64,000 bases of DNA from Streptomyces cellulosae (GTDB taxonomy: Bacteria > Actinomycetota > Actinomycetes > Streptomycetales > Streptomycetaceae). The number at the start of each line of letters is the position of its first letter. Positions within the stretch are counted from its first letter, which is position 1. Of the stretch, positions 29,426 to 37,373 are shown one piece after another. The stretch is from assembly GCF_000721105.1 (NCBI RefSeq), contig NZ_JOEV01000028.1, forward strand, positions 1-64,000, read 5' to 3'. The position numbers and the translations under genes were made by a program. The notes below the pieces were generated by a model that saw only the letters and a list, made by a program, of their open reading frames with translations, made no database searches and was not told the origin of the DNA.

Positions 29426-30257
29426 TCACGACCGTCGCATCCTCAGACCGCGCAGGGTGCGGCCGAGGCCGTGCAGGTGTTCCAGGGCGTCCAGGACCAC
29501 CGTGTGCTCATGCCAGGCAAGCCATCGGCCGGTCTCGGCACCGAGCCGGTCGAGGGCCTTGAGCTGGGCGTTCATCAGTCCGGACACGGTGTGGTCCAGG
29601 TGGGCCGAGACCATGCCGACGCACCGTCCGGACGCCGTCGTCAACGGGACGCTGTGACAGGCCCGGCTGCCCGCCGCGAGAATCGCCGCCCGGGCCGGTT
29701 CGGTGAAGACCGGGTCCGTCTCCACGTCGCGGACGGTGACCTGGGCGAGCTCCCGGGCGGCCTGCGCGCAGGCGGTGCCCTGCTCCCCCACGTGGCCGAA
29801 GAACTCGACGAAGTCCGCGGTCAGACCGGTGTGCTTCTCGATGCGCAGGCCGCCGTACTCGGGGTCGGGCACCTGCACGTTGCCCATGTCGGTGCCGGTC
29901 ACGTCCGAGTACGGCGCCACGGTGACGGCCCCCCGGCCCGGCTCCCGGCGCGAAGCTCACGGCGGGTTCCGGTTGGCGGGCCCGGGACGGGAACCACAGG
30001 GTGGCCCGCGGGTCCGGGCGCGGGGCGCTCAGCAAAGCCTCGGCCAGGGTGCGCATCTTGACGTTGGACCGTTGGGACGACCGCTGCAGCAGGGCGAACG
30101 CGCTCTCGGCGTCGGGCAGCGCGTACCGCTCCCGCAGTATGCCCTGGGCCTGCGCGATGAGGGGACGGGAGCGGACCCGGGCGCGCAGATCGCGCACCTC
30201 GGCCCGCAACCGCTCCAGTTCCTCCCGCTCCGTGCCGTCGTCGCCGACGACGTTCAT
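29426..30257 (-). pseudogene. ANTAR + GAF regulator interrupted by a frameshift in a C6 tract
   Basis: The 5' part (from ATG 30257) encodes an ANTAR-like helical domain: ELERLRAEVRDLRARV, then RPLIAQAQGILRERYALPDA and NVKMRTLAEALL. The 3' part, in another frame, encodes a GAF domain: GTDMGNVQVPD, GLTADFVEFFGHVGEQGTAC, ARAAILAAGSRACHSVPL, to the stop at 29426. The switch falls at six C (six G on the coding strand) at 29929-29934. Removing one base joins the frames smoothly (GPGAVTVAPYSDVTGTDMGN). As written, the protein would lose its GAF domain and continue out of frame to 29508. A sequencing error in a homopolymer is as likely as a true mutation. The intact protein would be a signal-responsive RNA-binding antiterminator. 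It starts 10 bases after DUF5133. Confidence 0.8.
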
Positions 30258-30267
30258 CCGCGTGCCG

Positions 30268-30492
30268 TCACTCGGAGACCTGCGCGGGCTCCTGCTCCGG
30301 GACGGCCTCCAGCAGCCGGTGAGCGGCCTCCAGGGCCAGCCTCACATCGCGCGTCCCGGTCGACACGCACAGCGTGTAGGCGAGATCGCGAGCCCGCGGA
30401 CCGGGTCCGCCCGCACCGGCGGCCTCCTCGGCCGCCAGCGCCTCATACTCGTCGACGAGTCCGCGCAGGAACGCGGGGTGAGGGATCAGCAT
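30268..30492 (-). CDS. DUF5133 small protein
   Basis: 74 residues. MLIPHPAFLRGLVDEYEAL followed by DLAYTLCVSTGTRDVRLAL matches DUF5133, a Streptomyces family of unknown function typically found beside ANTAR proteins and SigB-like regulators. ATG 30492 is preceded by AAGGAGG. It lies between the sigma factor gene (33 bases upstream) and the ANTAR-GAF gene (10 bases downstream), all on the minus strand, suggesting one operon. All-helical; no catalytic motif. Confidence 0.85.
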   Translation of the reverse strand: MLIPHPAFLRGLVDEYEALAAEEAAGAGGPGPRARDLAYTLCVSTGTRDVRLALEAAHRLLEAVPEQEPAQVSE

Positions 30493-30525
30493 CCGTCCCG
30501 TTCCTCCTTCACCTCAGGTTTCAAC

Positions 30526-31386
30526 TCAGGCCACCCGTCCGCCCGGGCCGCGGCCGTTGGCCCGCTGTCCCATCACCTCGGCGCGCACCCGGGCGCAACT
30601 GCGGCTGATGAGGCGGGAGACATGCATCTGGGAGATGCCGAGCTGGTCGGCGATGCGGCTTTGGGTCATGTCCTCGAAGAAGCGCATGTAGAGGATGGCG
30701 CGCTCCCGCTCGGGCAGCCGGCGCAGGCCCTCCTTGGCGGACTCGCGGTCGACGACCGTGTCGTACGAGCTGTCCGAGGCGCCCAGCGTGTCCACGAGGC
30801 TGTAGCCGTCGTCACCGGCCGAGAGTTCGGCGTCCAGGGACAGGGTGCTGAAGCTTTCGAGGGCCTCCATCCCGGTGGCGACCTCGTCCTCGGTGAGCCC
30901 GGTGTGGGCGGCGATGTCGGCCGCCGAGGGCTCGGGGGAGCCGGGGCTCTGGGTCAGTTCACGGCGGGCCACTCGCACCTTGTTGCGCAGTTCCTGCACC
31001 CGGCGGGGCACGCGCAGCGCCCACATCCGGTCCCGGAAGTGCCGCTTGACCTCACCGGTGATGGTGGGCACGGCGTAGCTCTCGAAGGCGCCGCGTTCGG
31101 GTTCGAACCGGTCGATCGCCTTCACCAGTCCCAGCGCCGCCACCTGCCGGAGGTCCTCGACGGACTCGCCGCGGTCACGGAAGCGGCCGGCGATCCGGTG
31201 GGCCATGGGCAGCCAGGCGGTGACGAGTTCGTCGCGGACGGCGTCCCGCTCGGGGCCGTCCTCCAGTTCGGCCATACGGGCGAAGAGGGCCGCGGTGTCG
31301 GGAGCGTCGTCGTGACGGCGTCGGTTGTTCGAGGACGTCTGCTGACCGGGCGTACCGGGACGGCTTGTCGACATATCGATGAGCAT
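30526..31386 (-). CDS. SigB/SigF-family RNA polymerase sigma factor
   Basis: 286 residues. Region 2: AHRIAGRFRDRGESVEDL, DLRQVAALGLVKAIDRF and AVPTITGEVKRHFRDR. Region 3: ELTQSPGSPEPSAADIAAHT. Region 4 helix-turn-helix: MTQSRIADQLGISQMHVSR. This order and sequence belong to the stress/sporulation SigB-F-G group controlled by partner switching. AGGAG lies 9-10 bases before ATG 31386; an in-frame ATG at 31374 is an alternative. The gene immediately upstream on the same strand (31563-32006) encodes a GHKL ATPase, the expected anti-sigma factor. Streptomyces carry several paralogues, so I do not assign a name. It is the only sigma gene in the window and the probable end point of the switch proteins at 9-24 kb. 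Confidence 0.93.
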   Translation of the reverse strand: MLIDMSTSRPGTPGQQTSSNNRRRHDDAPDTAALFARMAELEDGPERDAVRDELVTAWLPMAHRIAGRFRDRGESVEDLRQVAALGLVKAIDRFEPERGAFESYAVPTITGEVKRHFRDRMWALRVPRRVQELRNKVRVARRELTQSPGSPEPSAADIAAHTGLTEDEVATGMEALESFSTLSLDAELSAGDDGYSLVDTLGASDSSYDTVVDRESAKEGLRRLPERERAILYMRFFEDMTQSRIADQLGISQMHVSRLISRSCARVRAEVMGQRANGRGPGGRVA

Positions 31387-31526
31387 GCGGAATCGCTCCT
31401 GAGCGGTCGGTTCAGGGAATTGCCGCGGGAAGGTCGCTGCCCGGATAACCTGGAAGAGGCCCCGGAGCAGTCACACCACTCCCGCTGGCGCGCCTCCGGT
31501 CCGAAGCACGAAACTGCGTCTGCCCT

Positions 31527-31540
31527 GCCCCCCTGGGGGC
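31527..31540. other. GC-rich palindrome upstream of the sigma gene
   Basis: GCCCCC-CT-GGGGGC, a 6-bp stem with a 2-base loop, 23 bases beyond the stop of the ATPase gene and about 140 bases upstream of the sigma start (both minus strand). It overlaps a GTTT-n15-GGGCAG arrangement on the minus strand that faintly resembles a SigB-type promoter. It may be an attenuator, a weak terminator or part of an autoregulated promoter. Confidence 0.35.
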
Positions 31541-31562
31541 AAACTCGGATTCCGAAAACTCT

Positions 31563-32006
31563 TCAGGACAGGGGCACCATGGCGGTGATGCACTTACCGC
31601 CGGACGGCAGGTCGGTCACCCGGATGTCGTGGGCCAGCCTGCAGACGATGGGCCAGCCGTGGCCGCCGACCCGGCGCCGGCCCCGCCGGTCCACCGGCGG
31701 GGCGACGACCGGCACGTCGTCACTGCGGTCGCACACCGACACGCGGACGTCGGGTCCCACGACGTCGACGTGGAAGTCGGTGATGCCACCGCCGTGCAGG
31801 ATGGCGTTGGTGGTGAGTTCCGATGTGACGAGCAGGGCGTCGGAGAGGGTGTCCGCGTCGCACCGTGTGCGGGTGGCACGGCAGCGTTCGGTCACGGCCC
31901 GCTCCACGGCCCTGCGCGCCTCGGCCGGTTTGCACGGCCCGGCATGACCGCGCCGGTCGGCGGCGAACGGCTCGAGGACGATTTCGGTCCTGTGCTGGTC
32001 GCACAT
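31563..32006 (-). CDS. GHKL ATPase, probable anti-sigma factor for the adjacent SigB-type sigma
   Basis: 147 residues from ATG 32006. N-box LLVTSELTTNAILHGGG, G1-like SVCDRSDDVPVV, lid-region GGHGWPIVCRLAHD and the ending GGKCITAMVPL define the family. The N-terminus is MCDQHRTEIVLEPF. It is 176 bases upstream of the sigma factor gene in the same direction, the classical rsbW-sigB order, so it likely binds and inhibits that sigma factor and phosphorylates an STAS antagonist. An AGGGAG-like site is 9 bases before the start. A much stronger ribosome-binding site with ATG at 32190 lies further upstream but is out of frame. Confidence 0.88.
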   Translation of the reverse strand: MCDQHRTEIVLEPFAADRRGHAGPCKPAEARRAVERAVTERCRATRTRCDADTLSDALLVTSELTTNAILHGGGITDFHVDVVGPDVRVSVCDRSDDVPVVAPPVDRRGRRRVGGHGWPIVCRLAHDIRVTDLPSGGKCITAMVPLS

Positions 32007-32255
32007 CCCTGTGACTCCCTGATCGCTGAAAGAAGAGGCGGCCCGTTGCGGCGACGTCCGCGGCGGTCCCGTCCGGGGCGCGGGCGCCTGGGTTCCCGGC
32101 GGCTCTGACCGCACCGCCGCAGTTGTCACGCACCCCCGCTGCGCGGGCCGTGTGCAGGTCTCTCTCTTTCGGCTGACCTCTCCCCGGCATACCAAACCCC
32201 TCCTTCCGGGCCTGAAACGGGCCATCGTGGCGCGCTGAGCGGGTACGCGGATGCC

Positions 32256-32480
32256 ATGACCGATGTGGTGGACTCAGACGAACTGCTGCGGCGCATCCAG
32301 CGCGCCCGGGCCTGCGCGGAAAATGAGGAGCGGGCCTGGAGGACCCGGCGCGAGACCCTCCGGCAGACCGATCCGGACGGGGCGCGTGACGCGGAGGTGC
32401 GCAGCGTGGCTTACGAGAGTGTGCTCAGGGTGCTGGACGAGATCGTGACACCCGGCAAGCACGGTACGGAGGAGGCGTGA
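32256..32480 (+). CDS. Small hypothetical helical protein
   Basis: 74 residues, highly charged and predicted all-helical (LLRRIQRARACAENEERAWR). No family recognised. ATG 32256 lacks a clear Shine-Dalgarno site, and GGGTACGCG lies 10-15 bases upstream, so a leaderless or very short-leader transcript is possible. It is divergent from the anti-sigma ATPase gene. Codon use is typical of the window. Confidence 0.55.
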   Translation: MTDVVDSDELLRRIQRARACAENEERAWRTRRETLRQTDPDGARDAEVRSVAYESVLRVLDEIVTPGKHGTEEA

Positions 32481-32586
32481 GAACCGGTGGACCGTATGGT
32501 CACGCGGGCTGACTGAACGGCTGTCGCCCGGGCCCGTCACCCGCGCGGACTGATTGGCGGCCGATGCGGGCGGGCACCCGCGCTCC

Positions 32587-34062
32587 ATGACTGACCACAC
32601 CCGCGCACCCGTTCTGGAAGCACTGGCCGACTATCACCGCCAGGGACGGCTGACGTTCGCGCCGCCGGGTCACAAACAGGCCCGGGGCGCGGATCCCGCG
32701 GTGCGGGAGGTGCTCGGGGACGCGGTCTTCCTCGGTGACGTGCTGGCCTCGGGCGGGCTCGACGACCGGCTCACCCGAGGCCGGGTACTGGAACGCGCCG
32801 AGGAGCTGATGGCCGACGCCGTCCACGCGAAGACCACGTTCTTCACCACGTGCGGCAGTTCCCTGTCCGTAAAGGCGGCGATGCTGGCCGTCGCCGGGCC
32901 GCACGAGAAGCTGCTGATCGGTCGGGACGCCCACAAGTCCGTCGTGTCGGGACTGATCCTGGCCGGAATCGAGCCCGTCTGGGTGGAGCCGCGGTGGGAC
33001 GCCGAGCGGCATCTGGCGCATCCGCCGTCAGCCGCCGAGTTCGACGCCGCCTTCGACTCCCATCCCGATGCCAAGGGCGCGCTGATCACCAGCCCGACCC
33101 CGTACGGTGCCTGCGCGGACCTGCGGGCGGTCGCCGAGGCGTGTCACCGCCGGTCGGTTCCGCTCATCGTGGACGAGGCCTGGGGCGCCCATCTGCCCTT
33201 CCACCCGGATCTGCCGTCCTGGGCGATGGACGCCGGCGCCGACATCTGCGTCACCAGCATCCACAAGATGGGCAGCGGTCTGGAGCAGGGTTCCGTCTTC
33301 CATCTGCAAGGCGATCTGGTCCCGGCCGAGCTGTTGCAGATGCGGGCCGACCTGCTGGGCACCACCAGCCCGTCGGTGCTGCTGTACGCGGGGCTCGACG
33401 GCTGGCGGCGCCAGATGGCGCTGCACGGCGAGGAGCTCATGGGCGGCGCGCTGGAGCTGGCCGCCGAGGTCCGGGCCGCCGTCGAGGAGATCGACGGGAT
33501 GCACGTCACCGACCGGGACGATTTCTGCGGTGCGGGGCAGGCCGACGACTTCGACCCGCTGCCCGGGGTCATCGACGTCGAGGCGCTCGGGATCTCCGGC
33601 TACCAGGCGGCCGACTGGCTGCGCGAGCGGCAGGGGATCGACGCGCACCTGAACGACCACCGCCGTATCGGCATGCAGATCACCCACGCAGACGACCACG
33701 AGACGACCGGCCAACTGCTCAGGGCGCTGAAGGAGCTGGCGCAGGCCGCGCCCGACCTGCGCCCGGCGCCGCGGGTGGAGGTACCGTCGCCGGGTGAGCT
33801 GCGGATGCCCCAGGCCCTGCTGCCCCGGGACGCCTTCTTCGGGCCCGCCGAGAACGTGCCGCTCTCCGAGGCCGCCGGCCGGGTCTCCGCGGAGATGATC
33901 ACGCCGTATCCACCCGGCATCCCGGCCGTCCTGCCCGGCGAACGACTGACCGAGCCGGTGCTGCGGTACCTGCGCACCGGACGGGACGCGGGGATGAACC
34001 TTCCCGACGCCACCGACTCCGAGCTGGAGACGATCAGGGTGGTGCCCCGGGACGCCGAGTGA
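32587..34062 (+). CDS. Orn/Lys/Arg decarboxylase-family PLP enzyme
   Basis: 491 residues, fold-type I PLP enzyme of the basic amino acid decarboxylase family. The opening LTFAPPGHKQARG is the family's substrate-channel motif. TFFTTCGSSLSVKAAMLAV binds the cofactor phosphate, VDEAWGAHLPFHPDLP has the Asp that contacts the pyridine nitrogen, and TSIHKMGSGLEQGS supplies Lys227 for the Schiff base. The C-terminal domain has MITPYPPGIPAVLPGE. It would decarboxylate lysine, arginine or ornithine to a diamine or agmatine; the sequence does not tell which. ATG 32587 was chosen over the upstream frame start because the family begins here, although the ribosome-binding site is weak. The candidate small RNA follows directly. 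Confidence 0.88.
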   Translation: MTDHTRAPVLEALADYHRQGRLTFAPPGHKQARGADPAVREVLGDAVFLGDVLASGGLDDRLTRGRVLERAEELMADAVHAKTTFFTTCGSSLSVKAAMLAVAGPHEKLLIGRDAHKSVVSGLILAGIEPVWVEPRWDAERHLAHPPSAAEFDAAFDSHPDAKGALITSPTPYGACADLRAVAEACHRRSVPLIVDEAWGAHLPFHPDLPSWAMDAGADICVTSIHKMGSGLEQGSVFHLQGDLVPAELLQMRADLLGTTSPSVLLYAGLDGWRRQMALHGEELMGGALELAAEVRAAVEEIDGMHVTDRDDFCGAGQADDFDPLPGVIDVEALGISGYQAADWLRERQGIDAHLNDHRRIGMQITHADDHETTGQLLRALKELAQAAPDLRPAPRVEVPSPGELRMPQALLPRDAFFGPAENVPLSEAAGRVSAEMITPYPPGIPAVLPGERLTEPVLRYLRTGRDAGMNLPDATDSELETIRVVPRDAE

Positions 34063-34099
34063 GGAGCGAGTGAAACAGGTCACGTGACCCGGATTCGGC

Positions 34100-34129
34100 T
34101 TCACGCCACCGCCCTCGGTGGTTTAGCGT
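34100..34129 (+). promoter_or_regulatory. Candidate promoter with an operator-like palindrome in its spacer
   Basis: TTCACG (34100-34105) and TAGCGT (34124-34129) are 18 bases apart, a fair match to the housekeeping consensus. The spacer is filled by CCACCG-CCCT-CGGTGG (34106-34121), a perfect 6-bp palindrome in the position where a repressor would block RNA polymerase. Predicted start about 34136. Confidence 0.4.
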
Positions 34130-34135
34130 TCATGC

Positions 34136-34225
34136 ATACGTGGCCACGGGGTCGACGACACCAGTCCTCCGTGCGCCACCACCTACTGCCCTGGCTGGCC
34201 TCCCCCGTCCAGCCAGGGCTTTTTT
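34136..34225 (+). ncRNA. Candidate small RNA with C-rich terminator loop
   Basis: About 90 bases between the candidate promoter and a strong intrinsic terminator, in a stretch with no plausible protein gene (any frame here lacks a ribosome-binding site and normal codon pattern). The terminator loop CCTCCCCCGT is complementary to Shine-Dalgarno sequences, a property of many small RNAs that block translation. It could instead be the end of a long 3' UTR of the decarboxylase gene. No Rfam family recognised. Confidence 0.4.
34188..34225 (+). terminator. Intrinsic (rho-independent) terminator
   Basis: A perfect 11-bp stem, GCCCTGGCTGG (34188-34198) with CCAGCCAGGGC (34209-34219), has a 10-base loop and is followed immediately by six T (34220-34225). 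This classic structure is uncommon in high-GC Streptomyces DNA. Confidence 0.9.
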
Positions 34226-34826
34226 CTGCCCTCGGTCGGACGGGAAGAGCGGAAGACCCGGTGTCCGCGGATGCGGTGACCGCCGCCGGGCCACGGTGAG
34301 GGCGTTCTCGCCGGAGTCCGCCCCTTCGCTGTCCGGGCTCTGCGTTGCCCCATGGCCTGCGAGGCATCGGCGTCCTGCCCGAGGGCGCTCGGGAGCCGTT
34401 CCCCGCACGGACCCGCCGCGCCCTTGCACTGACCCACCGCGCCCTTCCGCCGGTGCCCCATCCCGGTGGCCGGCTCCGTGTGCCCCGGTCAGGCTGATCA
34501 GCGGCGTCATGTCGCTGCGTCCTCCCGTCCCCGCGATCCCCTGGGTCTGGGGCACGGGCCCGGCACCCGGCACCCACACCGGTCGGCGGCGGTACGACGC
34601 GGCACGCGGCCGGGCTGTCGGCGTGCCTGCTCGTGCCGGGCTGCGGCGCCCTGATCCTCGCACCCTCACCGTGGGCCCTGTGCCCGGCCGTCCAGCCCGA
34701 GCCGCAGCCCCCGCCGAGAAATCCGAGACCGATTCTCGTCCCCGCCGAGGTGCCCCCGGCGCCGCCAGCCGCTGAAATGGGCGTAGGGAAGAACCGGAAT
34801 CCGTCGCCGGCGAGGAGCTCCGTGTC
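34226..34826. other. 600-base stretch without a convincing gene
   Basis: Several frames stay open because of the GC content, but none has a ribosome-binding site with a normal amino acid composition. A 16-base direct repeat (GACCCRCCGCGCCCTT) is found twice near 34409-34450. A frame ending at 34830 begins LVPGCGALILAPSPWAL, weakly like a lipoprotein signal, but it is short and overlaps the next gene start. Confidence 0.5.
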
Positions 34827-35282
34827 ATGACCAAAGCGATCAAACTGCTGACCGCCCTTCCGCCTCCGCAGCGCGGGCGTCTGATGGGGCTGGCCCGGGA
34901 GGTGTCGTTCGCCGAGGACACCCGGATCTTCGAGGCGGGCGGCACTGCCGACCGGTTCTGGGTCATCCGTTCCGGCGCGGTGTCGCTGACCCAGCAGGTG
35001 ACGCCCCATCAGCGGGTGACCGTGGCCGGCCTCGGCGCGGGCGACCTGCTCGGCTGGTCGTGGCTGTTCCCGCCGTACCGGTGGGACTTCGGCGCGGAGG
35101 CCTTCAGCCCGGTGCGCGCCTACGAGTTCGACGCGGCCTCGGTGCTCAGGCTGTGCGAGGAGGAGCCGCAGCTGGGGGTGATCCTGGTACGCACGGTGGC
35201 CGAGATCCTCGCGCACCGGCTGGAGACGACCCGGGGCAAGCTGCTGGAGCAGTACACGACGCGCCGGCGCGGCACCCTGTAG
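34827..35282 (+). CDS. Cyclic nucleotide-binding domain protein
   Basis: 151 residues, a stand-alone CRP/FNR-type beta-barrel (RIFEAGGTADRFWVIRSGAV, then VAGLGAGDLLGWSWLFPP) with the long C-terminal helix (EEPQLGVILVRTVAEILAHR). There is no DNA-binding domain. The phosphate-binding cassette around GDLLGWSWLF differs from classical cAMP binders, so the ligand is uncertain. ATG 34827 has GAGGAG 9 bases upstream. Transcription likely starts in the preceding gap. It may act as a sensor for a partner protein; the operon at 51.5-55 kb contains a kinase with a similar N-terminal domain. Confidence 0.88.
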   Translation: MTKAIKLLTALPPPQRGRLMGLAREVSFAEDTRIFEAGGTADRFWVIRSGAVSLTQQVTPHQRVTVAGLGAGDLLGWSWLFPPYRWDFGAEAFSPVRAYEFDAASVLRLCEEEPQLGVILVRTVAEILAHRLETTRGKLLEQYTTRRRGTL

Positions 35283-35292
35283 GGCACCGGCC

Positions 35293-36594
35293 TCAGATGC
35301 GGTAGCGGCGCAGCGCCGGGATCGCGAAGGCCAGGCCCAGCATGACGGCGATCACCAGGAGCCCGCCGCCGGCGACCGCCGTGCGGGCGCCGAAGGCGGA
35401 GCCGGCCGTGCCGTGCAGGACATCGGCCAGGCGCGGGCCGCCCGCGACGACGACGATGAAGGCGCCCTGCATCCGGCCGCGCATCTCGTCGGTCGCGGCG
35501 GACAACAGGATCGCCCCGCGGAAGACCATGGAGACCATGTCGGCGACGCCGGCGACGGCCAGGAACACCACCGCGAGCCACAGGCTGTCCGTCAGTCCGA
35601 AGCCGGTGACGGCGGCGCCCCAGGCGACCACCGCCCCGATCACCATCCAGCCGTGCCGGCGGGCCCGGGAGAAGGTGCCGGACAGCAGTCCTCCGAGCAC
35701 CGCGCCGATGGGGATCGCCGCGAACAGGAGTCCGAGGGCGAGCCCTTCGCCGTAGGGGGCGTACGTCTCGGAGGCGAGCTGAGGGAACAGGGCGCGTGGC
35801 ATGCCGAAGACCATCGCGACGATGTCGGCGAGGAAGGACAGCAGCAGCACCTTGTGCGCGGAGATGTAGCGGAAGCCGGCCACGATCTCCCGTATCCCCG
35901 CGCGGCGCGCCACGGCGGACGCCAGCGGGGGCAGCGAGGGCAGCTTGTGGACCGCCCACACCGTGACGCACAGGGCCAGGGCGTCGATGAGGTACAGCTC
36001 CGGCAGGCCGATGACGGGTATCAGGACACCGGCCAGCAGCGGTCCGACGACCTGTCCGGTCTCCAGGACGGTGGAGCCGAGGGCGTTGGCCGCGGGCAGT
36101 TGGTCCTCAGGCACCAGACGGGTGATGGAGGCGTTGCCTGCCGGGGCGTTCAGTCCCCAGAACGCCTGCTGCACGGCGAGCAGCACCATGAGGACGGCCA
36201 CCGAGTCGAGCCCGCCGACGGCCTGGAGCCAGAACAGGACCGAGGTGACGGCGATGCCGCTGTTGGTGATCAGCAGCAGCTTGCGCCGGTCCATGGTGTC
36301 GGCGACCGCGCCGCCCCAGAGGGCGAACACGATCAGCGGCAGCAGTCCGGCGAGGCTGGCGGCGCCCACCCAGGCCGAGGATCCGGTGATGTCGTAGATC
36401 TGCTTGGGCACGGCGACGGCGGTGAGCTGGCTGCCGACGGCCGTGACGATCGTGGAGGACCACAGGCGGCGGTATGCCGGTATGCGCAGGGGACGGGTGT
36501 CCATGGCCCAGCGGCGCCAGCCGCGCCGGGGTGCTCCCACCTCGGCAGCGGCGGGTGTCTGCGGTTCGGTGCTGCTGCTCTCACTGGTGTCCAC
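35293..36594 (-). CDS. MFS transporter (EntS-like exporter)
   Basis: 433 residues with about 12 predicted membrane helices (VGAASLAGLLPLIVFALWGG, SVAVLMVLLAVQQAFWGLN). The loop motif after helix 2, GAVADTMDRRKLLLITN, is the major-facilitator signature, and GNASITRLVPEDQLPAANAL resembles MFS_3 / enterobactin exporter relatives. N-terminal 40 residues are cytoplasmic and disordered. The substrate is unknown; small-molecule or siderophore efflux is the family's usual role. It is convergent with the cNMP-binding gene (10-base gap) and followed upstream by the LysE-type exporter gene. Confidence 0.85.
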   Translation of the reverse strand: MDTSESSSTEPQTPAAAEVGAPRRGWRRWAMDTRPLRIPAYRRLWSSTIVTAVGSQLTAVAVPKQIYDITGSSAWVGAASLAGLLPLIVFALWGGAVADTMDRRKLLLITNSGIAVTSVLFWLQAVGGLDSVAVLMVLLAVQQAFWGLNAPAGNASITRLVPEDQLPAANALGSTVLETGQVVGPLLAGVLIPVIGLPELYLIDALALCVTVWAVHKLPSLPPLASAVARRAGIREIVAGFRYISAHKVLLLSFLADIVAMVFGMPRALFPQLASETYAPYGEGLALGLLFAAIPIGAVLGGLLSGTFSRARRHGWMVIGAVVAWGAAVTGFGLTDSLWLAVVFLAVAGVADMVSMVFRGAILLSAATDEMRGRMQGAFIVVVAGGPRLADVLHGTAGSAFGARTAVAGGGLLVIAVMLGLAFAIPALRRYRI

Positions 36595-36689
36595 GGGCTT
36601 CCTGGCTGCTCGTTACATCTATCCGGTCCGGGGTTCACTATCGCAGCGCTGTCCAGGAGTTCGGGATTCGACATCTCAGGTTCTGGACG

Positions 36690-37304
36690 TCACGCCCCGG
36701 CCACGAGGGTGGCGCCGAGGACGAGCATCGTCGCGGCGATCAGACCGTCCAGGGCCCGCCAGGCGGCCGGACGGGCCAGGAAGCGCCCGAGGAGACGGGC
36801 GCCGAAGCCGAGCGCGGTGAACCAGCACAGGCTGGCGAGCGCGGCGCCGAGCCCGAAGGTCCAGCGCAGCGGGCCCCGGTCGGCGGCGACGGAACCGAGC
36901 AGGAAGACGGTGTCGAGGTAGACGTGCGGGTTGAGCCAGGTCATCGCCAGACACGTGAGCACCGCCCGTCGCACCGACCCCTCCGCCTCACCTTCGGTGC
37001 GCAGGGCGCCGCCGGGCCGGAACACCCGCCGCGCGGCGAGGAGGCCGTAGCCGAGCAGGAACGCGCCGCCGATCCAGCCGATCGCGGTCAGTGCCCCCGG
37101 CCAGGCGACCACCACGGCCCCGACGCCGCCGACGCCGAGGGCGATGAGGAAGGCGTCGGACAGGGCGCAGATGCCGACGACGGCGAGGACGGCGTGCCGG
37201 CGGACCCCCTGGCGCAGGACGAAGGCGTTCTGGGCGCCGATGGCGACGATGAGGGAGAGGCCGGTGCCGAATCCGGCGGCCGCGGCGGTGAGGGAGGCGG
37301 TCAT
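36690..37304 (-). CDS. LysE/ArgO-family amino acid exporter
   Basis: 204 residues with six hydrophobic helices. The N-terminal GLSLIVAIGAQNAFVLRQG is the LysE-family signature (AQN motif), followed by ICALSDAFLIALGVGG and, later, TWLNPHVYLDTVFLLGSVA. LysE-type carriers export lysine and arginine when their concentration rises. The divergent LysR regulator at 37374 is the expected partner, as in the LysG-LysE and ArgP-ArgO pairs. Start ATG 37304; 69 bases separate it from the regulator and contain an inverted repeat. Confidence 0.9.
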   Translation of the reverse strand: MTASLTAAAAGFGTGLSLIVAIGAQNAFVLRQGVRRHAVLAVVGICALSDAFLIALGVGGVGAVVVAWPGALTAIGWIGGAFLLGYGLLAARRVFRPGGALRTEGEAEGSVRRAVLTCLAMTWLNPHVYLDTVFLLGSVAADRGPLRWTFGLGAALASLCWFTALGFGARLLGRFLARPAAWRALDGLIAATMLVLGATLVAGA

Positions 37305-37339
37305 GACCTCGACGCTAGAGACACGATCACTGCGCGTAC

Positions 37340-37367
37340 AGCTAAAGATTCTTACGTACCCTTAGCT
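37340..37367. promoter_or_regulatory. Inverted repeat between exporter and LysR gene, probable operator
   Basis: AGCTAAAG (37340-37347) and CCTTAGCT (37360-37367) form an imperfect palindrome (7 of 8 pairs) with a 12-base centre, the layout expected for a LysR-type binding site (T-n11-A). It lies in the 69-base divergent promoter region. Confidence 0.55.
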
Positions 37368-37373
37368 TTCGTG

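Noticed and set aside
32221..32246. GGGTAC at 32241 as a SigB-type -10 for the small gene at 32256
   Set aside because: No GNNT-type -35 lies at the required 14-16 base distance.
34594..34830. Lipoprotein-like frame (LVPGCGALILAPSPWAL)
   Set aside because: No ribosome-binding site or start before the supposed signal peptide, very short, and it overlaps the start of the cNMP-binding gene.
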